Shown here: positions 1 through 8,684 of the stretch, piece after piece
Layout: each line of letters begins with the position of its first letter
Position numbering within the stretch: position 1 is the first letter of the stretch
Source of the DNA: Candidatus Sericytochromatia bacterium
Lineage (GTDB): Bacteria > Cyanobacteriota > Sericytochromatia > UBA7694 > JACMQJ01
Reading direction: 5' to 3'
Assembly (NCBI GenBank): GCA_026004035.1
Contig: BPII01000027.1
Location: forward strand, 1 to 35,808
DNA length: 35,808 nt
Translations under genes and position numbers: made by a program
The notes under the pieces: model-generated
The model's input: only the letters and a program-made list of their open reading frames with translations
The model's database searches: none
Told to the model about the DNA's origin: nothing

Positions 1-503
1 CAAATACTGAAGATTTTAGTAAATACCTTTACTAATTTTACATAAAGAACAAGTTCCCTCATTTATTTTGGACTGCTTATGCTTGGGCTAATTTAATAAA
101 TTTATCTAAAGAAGACACCGATTCTATAGTGAATTTAGGAAAAGTTGAAGCAATGATGAAAAGAGTTTTAGAACTTGACGAAACATATTTTAATGCTGGT
201 CCTCATATTTTCTACATGGTTTATTTTGCAAGTCGTCCTACACTTATTAGGTGGTAATCCTGAAAAAGCTTTATTTCATTATAACAAAGCCAAAGAAATA
301 AATAATGGTAAATTCTTATTCTTAGATTATCTATTTGCTGCTCATTATTGTGTTCAAAACCAAGATGTTGAATTGTTTAGATCTACTCTAGATACAATAT
401 TATTAATACTTCATCAGATATTTATCCTGAAGAGAGACTAACAAATGAAATAGCTAAACAAAAAGCTATGGAACTTCTGAAATTGGAAGAAGAATTATTT
501 TAA
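1..503 (+). pseudogene. tatT: TRAP transporter T-component (TatT) C-terminal part, frameshifted
   Basis: This is the C-terminal part of a TatT-family protein, the helical TPR-like lipoprotein that works with a TRAP substrate-binding protein in the periplasm. The diagnostic strings can be read only by changing frame: HKEQVPS, then LFWTAYAWANLINLSKED, MMKRVLELDETYF, YFASRPTL, GGNPEKALFHYNKAKEINNGKF, and YCVQNQDVELF. The frame breaks near 30, 60, 247 and 397. At 247 one base is extra; at 397 two bases are extra or one is missing. The last frame ends at 503, eleven bases before the next gene. The start lies outside the window. The apparent 88-residue ORF at 175-441 begins out of frame and is not a separate gene. 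Family recognition comes from these conserved strings and from the genes that follow. Whether the gene is truly broken or only misread is uncertain. Confidence 0.75.
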
Positions 504-513
504 GGGGAATATT

Positions 514-1522
514 ATGAAATTAAACAAAATTTTTGCTTTTTCTCTTTCTTTACTATTACCAATTGTCTTTAATTGGTAGTAATGCACTAGCTAAAGATAA
601 GAATTAAATGTGCTATTGTAGCCCCCAAAGGTTCCACTTGGATGAACATACTTGAAGACTGGGATAAAGAATTAAAAAAGAGAAGCAACGGTGAAGTTAG
701 CTTTAAATTCTATCCAAGTGGTAGCATGGGTGATGAGAAAACTGTTTTAAGAAAAATGAGAAGTGGTCAGTTAGATGCTGGAGCTTTTACTGGCGTTGGT
801 TTAGGTGAAATTGTCCCTGAAGTTAGACTTATGGAAATACCTTTTATGTTTGATTCATATAAACAAGTTGATTATGTTTTAGATAGAATGACTCCCATAT
901 ATAATAAAAAGTTTGAAGAAAAAGGTTTTAAAAATATTGGTTGGGCTGAAACTGGATTTGTTCATATATTTTCTAATAAGCCTATAAAAAATTTCAACGA
1001 TTTAAACGGTATAAAAATGTGGATGTGGGAAGGTGATAAGTTAGTTGAAGAACTTTATAAAGAGTTAAATTTAGTTCCTACTCCTTTAGCTGTTCAAGAT
1101 GTATTAACTTCTCTGCAAACAGGTCTTATTGATGGGGTTTATGCTCCTCCTCTTGGTGCTATTGCTTTACAATGGACTAGTAAAGTTAAGTATATGGTTG
1201 AGCCTAAAATGACTTATGCTACTGGTGCTATGTACTAATTTCAAATCTTACTTGGGACTCTTTAAGTCCTTCTGCTAAAAAAGCTTCTTGAAGAAACTGC
1301 AAGAAGTATATACAGAAAAGTTAGTAACTGAAATTAGAAAGGAAAATGAAAAAGCTAAAGCTTCTATAAAGTCAAGTGGTATATCATTTACAAACCCTGA
1401 AGCTGCAGCAGTTGCAAAAATAAAAATGGCTTCAAATAAAGTTGCTGAAAATTTAGTTGGGAAACTTATATTCTAAAGATTTATTGGAAAAAGTTAGAAA
1501 ATTAAGAAATGAAGTGAAATGA
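514..1522 (+). pseudogene. dctP: TRAP transporter substrate-binding protein (DctP/TatP type), frameshifted
   Basis: This is a periplasmic solute-binding subunit of a TRAP transporter. It begins at ATG 514 after an AAGGGG ribosome-binding site, with a Sec signal peptide of the form MKLNKIFAFSLSLLLPIV. An uninterrupted stretch at 642-1238 carries the DctP core: FYPSGSMGDEKTV, KMRSGQLDAGAFTG, EIPFMFDS, and LQTGLIDGVYAPPLGAIALQW. At the usual carboxylate-binding Arg position the protein reads GIKMWMWEGD, with Trp; from memory this is common in DctP proteins paired with TatT. Frame changes near 570, 600, 1287, 1300 and 1465 each need one base removed. The one near 1236 needs two removed or one added. 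The repaired C-terminus ends KLRNEVK, and its TGA overlaps the DctQ ATG (ATGA). Substrate unknown. Confidence 0.85.
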
Positions 1523-2021
1523 ATATAATTAGAAAATTTGATGACTTTTTAGAGAAAAGTAGAAAGTTTTGTTATTGTAATCTTTATTAATAGTAATTCT
1601 TAGTACTAAGTTTCTCACAAGTAATACTAAGAAATTTCTTTAGTTCAGGTATAAGTTGGGCTGATGTTTTTTTAAAACATATGGTTTTGTATATAGGCTT
1701 ATTAGGTGCGTCAATTGCAACTAAACATGATAAAAATGTAAATATGGATGTTTTAAGTCGTATAGTATCAGATAAGAAAAAGACAATATTTTTGCTGTAT
1801 TAACAAACTTTATTTTCTTTCATTATAGTTGCCTTTAATGGTTTATGCTTCTTACCTTATTTATAAAGTCAGAATATGAATTTAATTCTGACACTGTACT
1901 ATTTTTGGGGTTTAAAGTCTTGGATTGTTCAAATAATAATACCTATTACATTATCTTGTAATTTCTTTTAGATTTCTTATTGAAATCAATAGAAAAAACT
2001 ATTTTATTGTTTAAAAAATAG
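1519..2021 (+). pseudogene. dctQ: TRAP transporter small membrane subunit (DctQ), frameshifted
   Basis: This is the four-helix small permease subunit of the TRAP transporter. The ATG at 1519 overlaps the preceding stop. Repairing the frames gives NIIRKFDDFLEKS, then a hydrophobic VIVILLIVILS segment, then SQVILRNFFSSGISWADVF, which corresponds to the Q-x-x-x-R-x-F and W-A-(E/D) signature of DctQ. It ends in an ILLFKK tail at TAG 2019-2021. At least eight frame changes occur between about 1575 and 2005. Nearly all need a single base removed; the one near 1795 could instead be one missing T. The size after repair (about 160 residues) is normal. The order T-P-Q-M matches known TatT-type TRAP operons. 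Confidence 0.75.
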
Positions 2022-2023
2022 AC

Positions 2024-3470
2024 ATGGACATACTTGTATCTATCATTTATATTTCTTTATAATGACAATATTAGGTGCTCCTATATTTGTTATCATTGGT
2101 GGTATAGCTCTTTTTAGGCTTTATAATAGCAAATAACTATGATCTAAACTCTTCAATAGCAGTTATACAAGAGATGTATAAAATAGCTGAGCAGCCTGTA
2201 TTTATAACTATCCCTTTATTTACATTTGCTGGTTATCTTATGGCTGAAAGTAAAACATCAGAAAGATTAATTAATCTTATCTAAAGCTTTTTTTGGGTGG
2301 ATGCCTGGTGGTTTAGGAATTGTTGCTCTTATTGCTTGTTCTTTTTTTACAGTATTTCACAGGTGCTTCTGGTGTAACTATTATTGCTTTAGGTGGTTTA
2401 TTATTTCCTTCATTAATCAAAGAAAAATATCCTGAAAATTTTTCTTTGGGAATTTTAACAATAGGTGGTAGTAGGGGAATAACCTTCCCTCCTAGTCTTC
2501 CTTTAATACTTTATGGTGTAATAGCTTCTATGAGCATGCAAAATTTAGAAAATGCTAAACCTGTAAGTATTGATAATCTATTTATTGCTGGTGCTATACC
2601 TGGTATAATAGAACTTGTTGTTTTAGCTATATACTCTACTATATATTGCATCAAAATTTAAAGTAGAAAGAACCGACTTTTCTTTAAACTGATTGTATTG
2701 AAAGTTTAAAAAAATCTTTTTGGGAATTACCAATTCCTTTGATTATTTTAATAGGTATATATGGCGGTATATTTACTGCTAGTGAAGCAGCATCAGTTGT
2801 TGCTTTTTATGTTTTTATAGTAGAAGTTTTCATTTATAAAGATATTTCTATTAAAAATGATTTAGTAAGAATAATAAAAGAAGCAATGCTTTTAGTAGGT
2901 GGGATTTTTTATAATAATAGGTGTTGCTCTTAGGCCTAACAAATTTTATGATAGATCAAGAATTGCCAATATTTTTATTAGAGTGGGTTAAAAAATACAT
3001 AAATAGTAAAACAACATTCCTTAATAATTCTAAATATCTTTTTATTAGTAGTTGGTGCTTTACTTGATATCTTTTCAGCAATATTAGTTGTAGTTCCTCT
3101 TGATAATACCTATTGCTTTAGAATATCGTGTTGATCCTACACATTTAGGTATAATATTTTTATTAAATCTTGAAATAGGTTATTCTACACCTCCAGTAGG
3201 TCTAAATTTATTTATTTCAAGCTTTAGATTTAATAAAAGCATACTAACTTTATATTCTATCAACGTTACCATTTTCTTGGATTGATGTTTTTAACTTTAA
3301 TGTTAATAACATATGTTCCTGATATAAGTTTATCTTTACTTCAAGAAGATAAAATAAAAGGTTATATTATTATATTATTATCATTTGTAGTTTTCTTAAT
3401 TTCTATTTTATTTTTCTATAAAAAAAACTCCTATATCGGTAGAAATAAAAAAAGAAAATGGGTAAAGTAA
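2024..3470 (+). pseudogene. dctM: TRAP transporter large permease (DctM), frameshifted
   Basis: This is the large, multi-helix permease subunit that carries the substrate-translocating core. It begins at ATG 2024 (MDILVSII), two bases after the dctQ stop. Readable DctM strings include TILGAPIFVIIGGIALLGF, EQPVFITIPLFTFAGYLMAE, GWMPGGLGIV, FFTVFTGASGVTIIALGGL, FTASEAASVVAFY, and NLEIGYSTPPVGLNLF. About twelve frame changes occur between 2057 and 3270. Every one I could resolve except the first (near 2057) requires deletion of one base. After repair the protein runs past the usual family end (ITYVPDISLSL) by about 45 residues, adding one more hydrophobic segment and a basic tail that ends at 3470. 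This tail overlaps the next gene by 13 bases. Confidence 0.8.
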
Positions 3471-4303
3471 TTCAGTTACAAGATAAACACAAAAAATCAA
3501 TAGAAAGATATTTATCAATAAGTCCATTAGAAAATTTAAAAATATTATTTATTTTAAAATATGGTGATATAAAAACGTTTTCAGCTTATTTAGATAATGG
3601 TAAATGGAAGGGGGTAATAAATTATGATTGGGAAACTTTTATATATGTTACTGACAATAGTGCAATAGAACCTCTTGTTAATGATGTTATAAATAAAGAT
3701 ATAAAAAATTTTCGCTTAACTGGTAGAAAAGAAACAGTTGATAAATTTTGGAATATTTACAGTAAAAAAATGAATATAGATAAAGTTCATTTAGACAGAG
3801 AGTTGATAGTTCAAGAGTTACATAAAGATTATTTTGATTTTAGTAACAATGATTATATAAAATTAGAAGTTGCAAAAGAAGAAGATGCAATACAAGTTGC
3901 TGACTTAGTAGCAGCAATGAATAAAGAAGAAGTAGGTGTTGATTTTTATAGAAGTGAAAAAGAAAAACAAGAATATAGAGAATTAGTTTTAAATAGGATT
4001 AAAAATGGAATGTATTATGTTTATAAGGAAAATAATAAAGTTAAATTTACTATAATGGTAAGTTTTTTTACTGATTATGCTACTCAAATAGATGAAGCTT
4101 ACGTTATACCAGAAGAAAGAGGTAAAGGTATTGCTACAAAGTGTATAAGATATTTTTGTAATTTATTACTTTTAAATCTAGCTCCAAGAATATGTGGTAT
4201 TGCTTGTGAAAGTAACCTACCACCTTTAAAGTACCTAAAAAAATTGGGATTTAAGCCTGTTTTTAAATTGCGTAGTATTTATGTAAATAATGAAAATTCA
4301 TGA
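3458..4303 (+). CDS. GNAT-family N-acetyltransferase
   Basis: The product is a 281-residue two-domain protein. The C-terminal half (about residues 130-275) is a GNAT acyl-CoA transferase fold. It contains the acetyl-CoA pyrophosphate-binding signature RGKGIAT (R-x-x-G-x-A), preceded by the typical strand YVIPEE and followed by the GIACESNLPPLKYLKKLGF element common near the C-terminus of the family. The N-terminal 120 residues form a second alpha/beta domain, as in several stand-alone GNATs. The acceptor cannot be predicted. Its start overlaps the end of the broken dctM by 13 bases and its stop overlaps the coaD start (ATGA), so it is probably co-transcribed and translationally coupled with coaD. 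The reading frame is intact, unlike the genes before it. Confidence 0.85.
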   Translation: MGKVIQLQDKHKKSIERYLSISPLENLKILFILKYGDIKTFSAYLDNGKWKGVINYDWETFIYVTDNSAIEPLVNDVINKDIKNFRLTGRKETVDKFWNIYSKKMNIDKVHLDRELIVQELHKDYFDFSNNDYIKLEVAKEEDAIQVADLVAAMNKEEVGVDFYRSEKEKQEYRELVLNRIKNGMYYVYKENNKVKFTIMVSFFTDYATQIDEAYVIPEERGKGIATKCIRYFCNLLLLNLAPRICGIACESNLPPLKYLKKLGFKPVFKLRSIYVNNENS

Positions 4304-4803
4304 GAAAAAATATAATTAGAGGTGTTTATGCGGGTAGTTTTGATCCATTAACAAATGGACATCTATATATTATAAAAGAAGCATCTAGAATTTTTGATGA
4401 ACTAATTGTTTCAATAGGGGTAAATCCAACAAAAAAATATACATTTTCACTTGAAGAAAGAATAAATATTATAAAAAAAACAACAAAAAATTTAAAAAAT
4501 ATAATAGTAGATTCTTTTGAAAACAAATTTCTTATAAAATATGCTGAAAAAATGAATTGTAGTTATATTGTTAGAGGGATAAGAAATGAATCTGATTACG
4601 AGTTTGAAAGAATAATGAGAAATATAAATGGCGATTTAAATAAAAATATAACCACTATATTTTTTATGCCACCAAGAGAAATTGCAGAAATTAGTTCAAG
4701 TTTTGTTAAAGGATTAGTTGGTCCAGAAGGATGGGAGCAAGTAGTAAAAAAATTTGTTCCAGGACCGGTATATGAATTACTAATAAAAAACTTTTCTAAT
4801 TAA
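4300..4803 (+). CDS. coaD: Phosphopantetheine adenylyltransferase (CoaD)
   Basis: This 167-residue enzyme transfers AMP from ATP to 4'-phosphopantetheine, giving dephospho-CoA, the penultimate step of coenzyme A synthesis. The nucleotidyltransferase signature is clear at the N-terminus: GVYAGSFDPLTNGHLYII (the T/SxGH motif). RGIRNESDYEFE and the C-terminal EISSSFVKGL follow; the family usually reads ISSTxVR, so Ser and Lys replace Thr and Arg here. The length matches the family (about 160). The gene overlaps the upstream acetyltransferase by four bases. It also overlaps the convergent Sel1 gene by four bases, so no intergenic terminator separates them. Confidence 0.95.
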   Translation: MRKNIIRGVYAGSFDPLTNGHLYIIKEASRIFDELIVSIGVNPTKKYTFSLEERINIIKKTTKNLKNIIVDSFENKFLIKYAEKMNCSYIVRGIRNESDYEFERIMRNINGDLNKNITTIFFMPPREIAEISSSFVKGLVGPEGWEQVVKKFVPGPVYELLIKNFSN

Positions 4804-6143
4804 CCATCTTTATTCAAAAGCTCACAAGCTTTCTCATAACCTAAATCACATGCTTTTTTATACATTTCCATTGCTTTATTTAAGTCTTTTTTTACAAAGT
4901 CTCCAATTTCATACATAACTCCTAAATTATTACAACCAATACCTTCTTCTAAATCACATGCTTTTTCATAAAAGTAAAATGCTTTTTCTAAACTTTTTTC
5001 TACTCCATTTCCTTTGTTATAAATAAAACCAAGATTATTACAGCCTAGACCATCTCCTAAATCACATGCTTTTGTGTAGTAATATATTGCTGAATTATAA
5101 TTTTTTTCTACTCCATTTCCATAATCATATAGAACACCCAAATTATAACAAGATGAAGGATGATTAAGATTACATCCTTTTTCATATAAATTTATTCCTT
5201 TATTATAATCTTGTTCTACTCCATTACCATTACAATACATAACTCCTAAATTATAACAACCAGATGAATATTCTAAATCACATGATTTATTATAAAGCTC
5301 AGCAGCTTTTACTAAATCTTTTTTAACATATTGTCCATTATCATACATTATTCCTAAATTGTAGTAACCTGCACCTTCATTTAAATTTGCTGCTTTATTA
5401 TAAAATTCAAAAGCTTTTTTATCATCTTTATTAACGCCTTTTCCATAGTGATACATAAAACCTAAGTTATTACAAGCTAGACCATCTCCTAAATCACATG
5501 CTTTTGTGTATAACTCAAGTGCTTTATTATAATTTAATTCTATTCCTTGCCCATTTTGATACATAACACCAAGATTATAACAAGCATAAGCATAATTTAA
5601 ATCACAAGATTTTCTATACAATTCTGATGATTTTATATAACTTTGTTTAACTCCTTCACCATTATTATACATAAGAGCTAAATTATAACAAGCTAAACTA
5701 TTATCTAATTCACAAGCTTTATTATAAAAGGAAAATGCTTTATTATAATCTTGACTAACACCTGTTGCATATTGATACATATAACCTATATTATTACAAG
5801 CGGAACTATAATTCATTTTACAAGCTTTTTCATATAATTCTAATGCTTTTAAATAATTTTGTTTAATTCCTTCACCATAATTGTACTTAATACCTAAATT
5901 ATAACAACCTAGAGCACTACCTAAATCGCAAGATTTTTTATAAAGTTCAATAGCTTTTAAATCATCCTTTTTTACACCTTCACCTTTATCATATATGTAA
6001 CCAAGCTCTGAACAAGCATCAGCATTACCCTTTTGACATTTATCTGTAAAATTTTTTATATCATTTTGCTGAGCTAATGAAATATTATTAACTGAAAAAA
6101 TAAATAATGCTAAGAAAATTGCTTTTATTTTTTTTAAACTCAT
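4800..6143 (-). CDS. Secreted cysteine-rich Sel1-like repeat protein (Hcp-like)
   Basis: The product is a 447-residue exported solenoid protein. A signal peptide (MSLKKIKAIFLALFIFSVNN, with likely cleavage after SLA) is followed by about eleven Sel1-like repeats of 36 residues with the consensus CxNLGxMYxxGxGVxxDxxKAxELYxKACDL, plus a short final half repeat. Almost every junction has the form KAC-x7-C, the spacing of the disulfide-linked pairs known from Helicobacter cysteine-rich proteins. At one junction (AANLNEGAGYYNL) both cysteines are missing together, which supports their being bonded partners. Such proteins act as periplasmic or secreted protein-binding scaffolds; the partner here is unknown. 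It is convergent with coaD and overlaps it. A ribosome-binding site (AAGGAGG) lies just upstream of the start. Confidence 0.9.
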   Translation of the reverse strand: MSLKKIKAIFLALFIFSVNNISLAQQNDIKNFTDKCQKGNADACSELGYIYDKGEGVKKDDLKAIELYKKSCDLGSALGCYNLGIKYNYGEGIKQNYLKALELYEKACKMNYSSACNNIGYMYQYATGVSQDYNKAFSFYNKACELDNSLACYNLALMYNNGEGVKQSYIKSSELYRKSCDLNYAYACYNLGVMYQNGQGIELNYNKALELYTKACDLGDGLACNNLGFMYHYGKGVNKDDKKAFEFYNKAANLNEGAGYYNLGIMYDNGQYVKKDLVKAAELYNKSCDLEYSSGCYNLGVMYCNGNGVEQDYNKGINLYEKGCNLNHPSSCYNLGVLYDYGNGVEKNYNSAIYYYTKACDLGDGLGCNNLGFIYNKGNGVEKSLEKAFYFYEKACDLEEGIGCNNLGVMYEIGDFVKKDLNKAMEMYKKACDLGYEKACELLNKDG

Positions 6144-6204
6144 TAAAAAACCTCCTTAAGTAATAAAAATAACATAATAGCATATATTTTAAATTATTTC
6201 AAAA

Positions 6205-6312
6205 CAATACCTTATACATCAAATTATAAATTAATAGCCCCGAAAGGATAAGTATTAATTAGAATGAGTATCAAATAAAAAATTAGGATACTTTTTTGAT
6301 TAATTTTAAAAT
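6205..6312 (+). repeat. 108-base direct repeat, copy 1
   Basis: This segment is nearly identical to 8575-8684. It differs by one or two small indels at the CATCAAATT site, a longer T run in copy 2, and little else. It includes the unusually GC-rich island AGCCCCGAAAGGATAAG, which stands out from its surroundings. It starts with the inverted-repeat end CAATACCTTATACAT. The near-identity contrasts with the diverged DNA next to it. Confidence 0.9.
6267..6297 (+). terminator. Weak hairpin plus T-run inside the repeat
   Basis: AGTATC (6267-6272) can pair with GATACT (6287-6292) across a 14-base loop, running straight into a run of six T. This has terminator form on the plus strand, but the stem is short and AT-rich. 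The same structure recurs at 8636-8669 with a longer T-run. It may belong to the mobile element rather than to any host gene. Confidence 0.3.
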
Positions 6313-6642
6313 CTGAAAATTATAGAATCAAAAAAATACAGAAATATTAAACATGTTATTGAAAATTCTGTATAGTTTCTTCTAATATAGTCAAAAATTA
6401 GAATTGCTATAAACTAAAACAACTTTAATATATTTTATCTTTCTTGAAAGATTTTTTGGAAACAAAAAAATTTTTATTTTAAAATATGTATAAGGTATTG
6501 AATTAAAAATATGCTTTAAATTTATTAAGTATTTAAAGACAGTTTTTTTTCTATAACTAAATCCCGGTGCAGTGTCGCTTATTTTCATATTTTTTTTTGA
6601 AAATTTAATCACAATCAATAATATAAATAAAGTTTTTTTTTT

Positions 6643-8454
6643 TCAATGATTTTCGTTCAAAGGTATTTCATCTATTTCTTTCAATAGTGGTGTTTGTATA
6701 TTAATATTTAGACGTTTTCCATTATCTTTTACATAAGTAATATTTTTTTCAATCTCCTTTATATTAATTAATTTACCTCCACGATCTTGAGGAGGATTAA
6801 TTCTTTCATTTTTTTCAATAATACTTATATTTTTACTAAAGGATTCAGGTATAAGATTTTCACAATCTCTTATAATATTTATAAAATGTTCAGCCATAAA
6901 AACATCAAGCTGTATTTTTCTTTTAGTACCATGTATAAATTTAGCAATAATACGACATATAGAATCTCTATCATCAGGGCTTAGTTTATCTACAAACTCA
7001 TATTCTTCTATTTTTTTTAGATTAATAATAATTGGTTCAAGACTATCAATAGCAACAATAAAAACTCTATAATCACTCATTTGATAATGAAAATTTCTCA
7101 ATGATCTTTTTTCTTCATCATCACTAATGATAGTATTTGAAGGAACTACAAGAAATATATCTTTTTTAACTTTATCTTGTTCTGTATATTTTTTTAGATT
7201 TTTTGCTTGTTCCTCTATATATTTTGGAAAATTATCCATTTTATCTTCATTTTGTGGAGATTTTGCATCAAATATAATATATTCATCTGCTATTTTAATA
7301 ATATTATCAGGAGAAAGTTTGAGAGGAGATTTATTTCTTTCAATATATTCAATATTATGACGTTTACATATTTCTATTATTTTATTTTTAACATTTTCTT
7401 CATGATTTTTCCATGATTTTTTAATTTTTTCATATTTATTACGAATTTCAGTTTCTCTCTCTTGTCTTATTTTTTCTTTCTCTTTTTCATTATTTTCGAT
7501 CATTGTGTCTAGTTTCTCTAGTTTTTTATAATAGAATTCGTCAAGTTTCTTTTTATTTTCTTCAGAAGAAATCAATTCCTTATTAATTTTTTCTTTTTCT
7601 TTATTAATACATTCAATAGTAGCTTCCAATTTTGATACTTTTACTTTTAGTTCTTCTATAGTATTTCTATTTTTATTATCAGATTCAGAAAGTCTTGATA
7701 TTTCATTAGATTGTTGTTTTAGTTTTTCTTCTATATTTTTTATATATTGCTCTTTTTCAGAAATTATTCTTTCATATTCTAATATTTTACTAGTATAACT
7801 TTCAATTTTTGTTTCATTTTTAGTAATTTCAATTTCTTTAGTATTTATTTCTTTTTCAAGTTTTTTTATTTTTTCTAAATTATAAGAAATATCTTTTTCT
7901 AATTTTAGAATATATTTTTCTTTTTCTTCCAAATCTTTTTTTAGAATAGTTTCTTCTTTGTGAAATTTATCTATTTGATCTTGAATTACTTTTTTTTCTG
8001 CTTTAAAAGTATCAATTTCATAATTAAGTTCTTTTATTTTAATTTCTTTATTTTCTATTTGTTCTTTTTGTTTAATCATCTCTTTTTCAAGTATTGAAAT
8101 ATTTTTATTTAAACTATTTATTTCTATTTCTTTTGATTGTATTTGTTCTTTATATTGATTAATCTGTTTTTCATATTCAATTTTTGTTTGTTGAAGTTGA
8201 GCTATCATGGCTTTATTTTCTGCTATTTCTTTATAAAAATCTTTTATTTGATTATCAAGTATTTTTATTTGATTATTTTTATTATTTATTTCTATAAATA
8301 ATCTTTCTTTTTCAGAAATTAGAGATTTGTATTCATTAAATGCTTCAATTAAATTATATTTTACTTTTTTCCAAAAAAATAGTCTTGAGAAAAAACCAAT
8401 ATTTTTTATTTGTTCAAAAAACAAATTTATTTTTTCATTTTTACTTGTATTCAT
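6643..8454 (-). CDS. Long coiled-coil protein with predicted RmuC-like nuclease core
   Basis: The product is a 603-residue cytoplasmic protein. After a short N-terminal segment (FFSRLFFWKKV), residues of about 40-345 are an almost unbroken Glu/Lys/Ile-rich coiled coil. Next comes a compact alpha/beta domain with the string LSPDNIIKIADEYIIFDAKS at about residues 379-398. This is the P-D-x(n)-D-x-K pattern of PD-(D/E)xK nucleases. It is followed by NLKKYTEQ and the strand DIFLVVPSN, much like the core of RmuC, which also carries a long coiled coil before its nuclease domain. The remaining C-terminal 130 residues are not recognised. RmuC proteins limit DNA inversions and recombination; that role here is inference. 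The gene stands alone between two related decayed IS-like elements, which suggests it moved with them. It lacks obvious partners. Confidence 0.6.
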   Translation of the reverse strand: MNTSKNEKINLFFEQIKNIGFFSRLFFWKKVKYNLIEAFNEYKSLISEKERLFIEINNKNNQIKILDNQIKDFYKEIAENKAMIAQLQQTKIEYEKQINQYKEQIQSKEIEINSLNKNISILEKEMIKQKEQIENKEIKIKELNYEIDTFKAEKKVIQDQIDKFHKEETILKKDLEEKEKYILKLEKDISYNLEKIKKLEKEINTKEIEITKNETKIESYTSKILEYERIISEKEQYIKNIEEKLKQQSNEISRLSESDNKNRNTIEELKVKVSKLEATIECINKEKEKINKELISSEENKKKLDEFYYKKLEKLDTMIENNEKEKEKIRQERETEIRNKYEKIKKSWKNHEENVKNKIIEICKRHNIEYIERNKSPLKLSPDNIIKIADEYIIFDAKSPQNEDKMDNFPKYIEEQAKNLKKYTEQDKVKKDIFLVVPSNTIISDDEEKRSLRNFHYQMSDYRVFIVAIDSLEPIIINLKKIEEYEFVDKLSPDDRDSICRIIAKFIHGTKRKIQLDVFMAEHFINIIRDCENLIPESFSKNISIIEKNERINPPQDRGGKLINIKEIEKNITYVKDNGKRLNINIQTPLLKEIDEIPLNENH

Positions 8455-8574
8455 AATATTTAGACTCCTTTTTTAATATATAACAATATAAGTTTAAAAA
8501 AAAGGATTTTATTAGAATTTCACCACTTTTTTTTACTGATATAATATCAAATAACATAATTATTATAATTTCAT

Positions 8575-8684
8575 CAATACCTTATACATAAATTATAAAT
8601 TAATAGCCCCGAAAGGATAAGTATTAATTAGAATGAGTATCAAATAAAAAATTAGGATACTTTTTTTTTGATTAATTTTAAAAT
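8575..8684 (+). repeat. Direct repeat, copy 2
   Basis: This is the second copy of the repeat at 6205-6312, about 110 bases long, including the same GC-rich island and the AGTATC/GATACT hairpin. Here the hairpin is followed by nine T instead of six. The high identity suggests recent duplication or ongoing gene conversion. Confidence 0.9.

Larger units (their letters stand above)
6205..6570. mobile_element. Decayed IS-like element, left copy
   Basis: A 296-base core (6205-6500) is bounded by a perfect 15-base inverted repeat: CAATACCTTATACAT at 6205-6219 and its reverse complement at 6486-6500. A conserved outer block at 6547-6570 (TTTCTATAACTAAATCCCGG and following) recurs beside the second copy near 9028-9051, so the original element may have extended past the inverted repeat. 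The interior holds no intact gene; the 75-codon reverse ORF at 6391-6618 looks like remnant noise. I see no convincing target-site duplication. The first 108 bases are nearly identical to the start of the copy at 8575. The element accounts for most of the gene-free stretch 6144-6642. Confidence 0.6.

Noticed and set aside
175..441. 88-codon ORF that looks like a small membrane protein
   Set aside because: Its first 24 codons are out of frame with the TatT coding sequence; the remainder is the TatT frame after an extra base at about 247.
4800..6143. Regularly spaced DNA repeats that could suggest a CRISPR array
   Set aside because: The 108-base periodicity is the 36-residue Sel1 repeat of a clear coding frame with a signal peptide.
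6391..6618. 75-codon reverse ORF within the left IS-like element
   Set aside because: It crosses the inverted repeat and flanking block and shows no protein motif; it is chance reading of decayed DNA.
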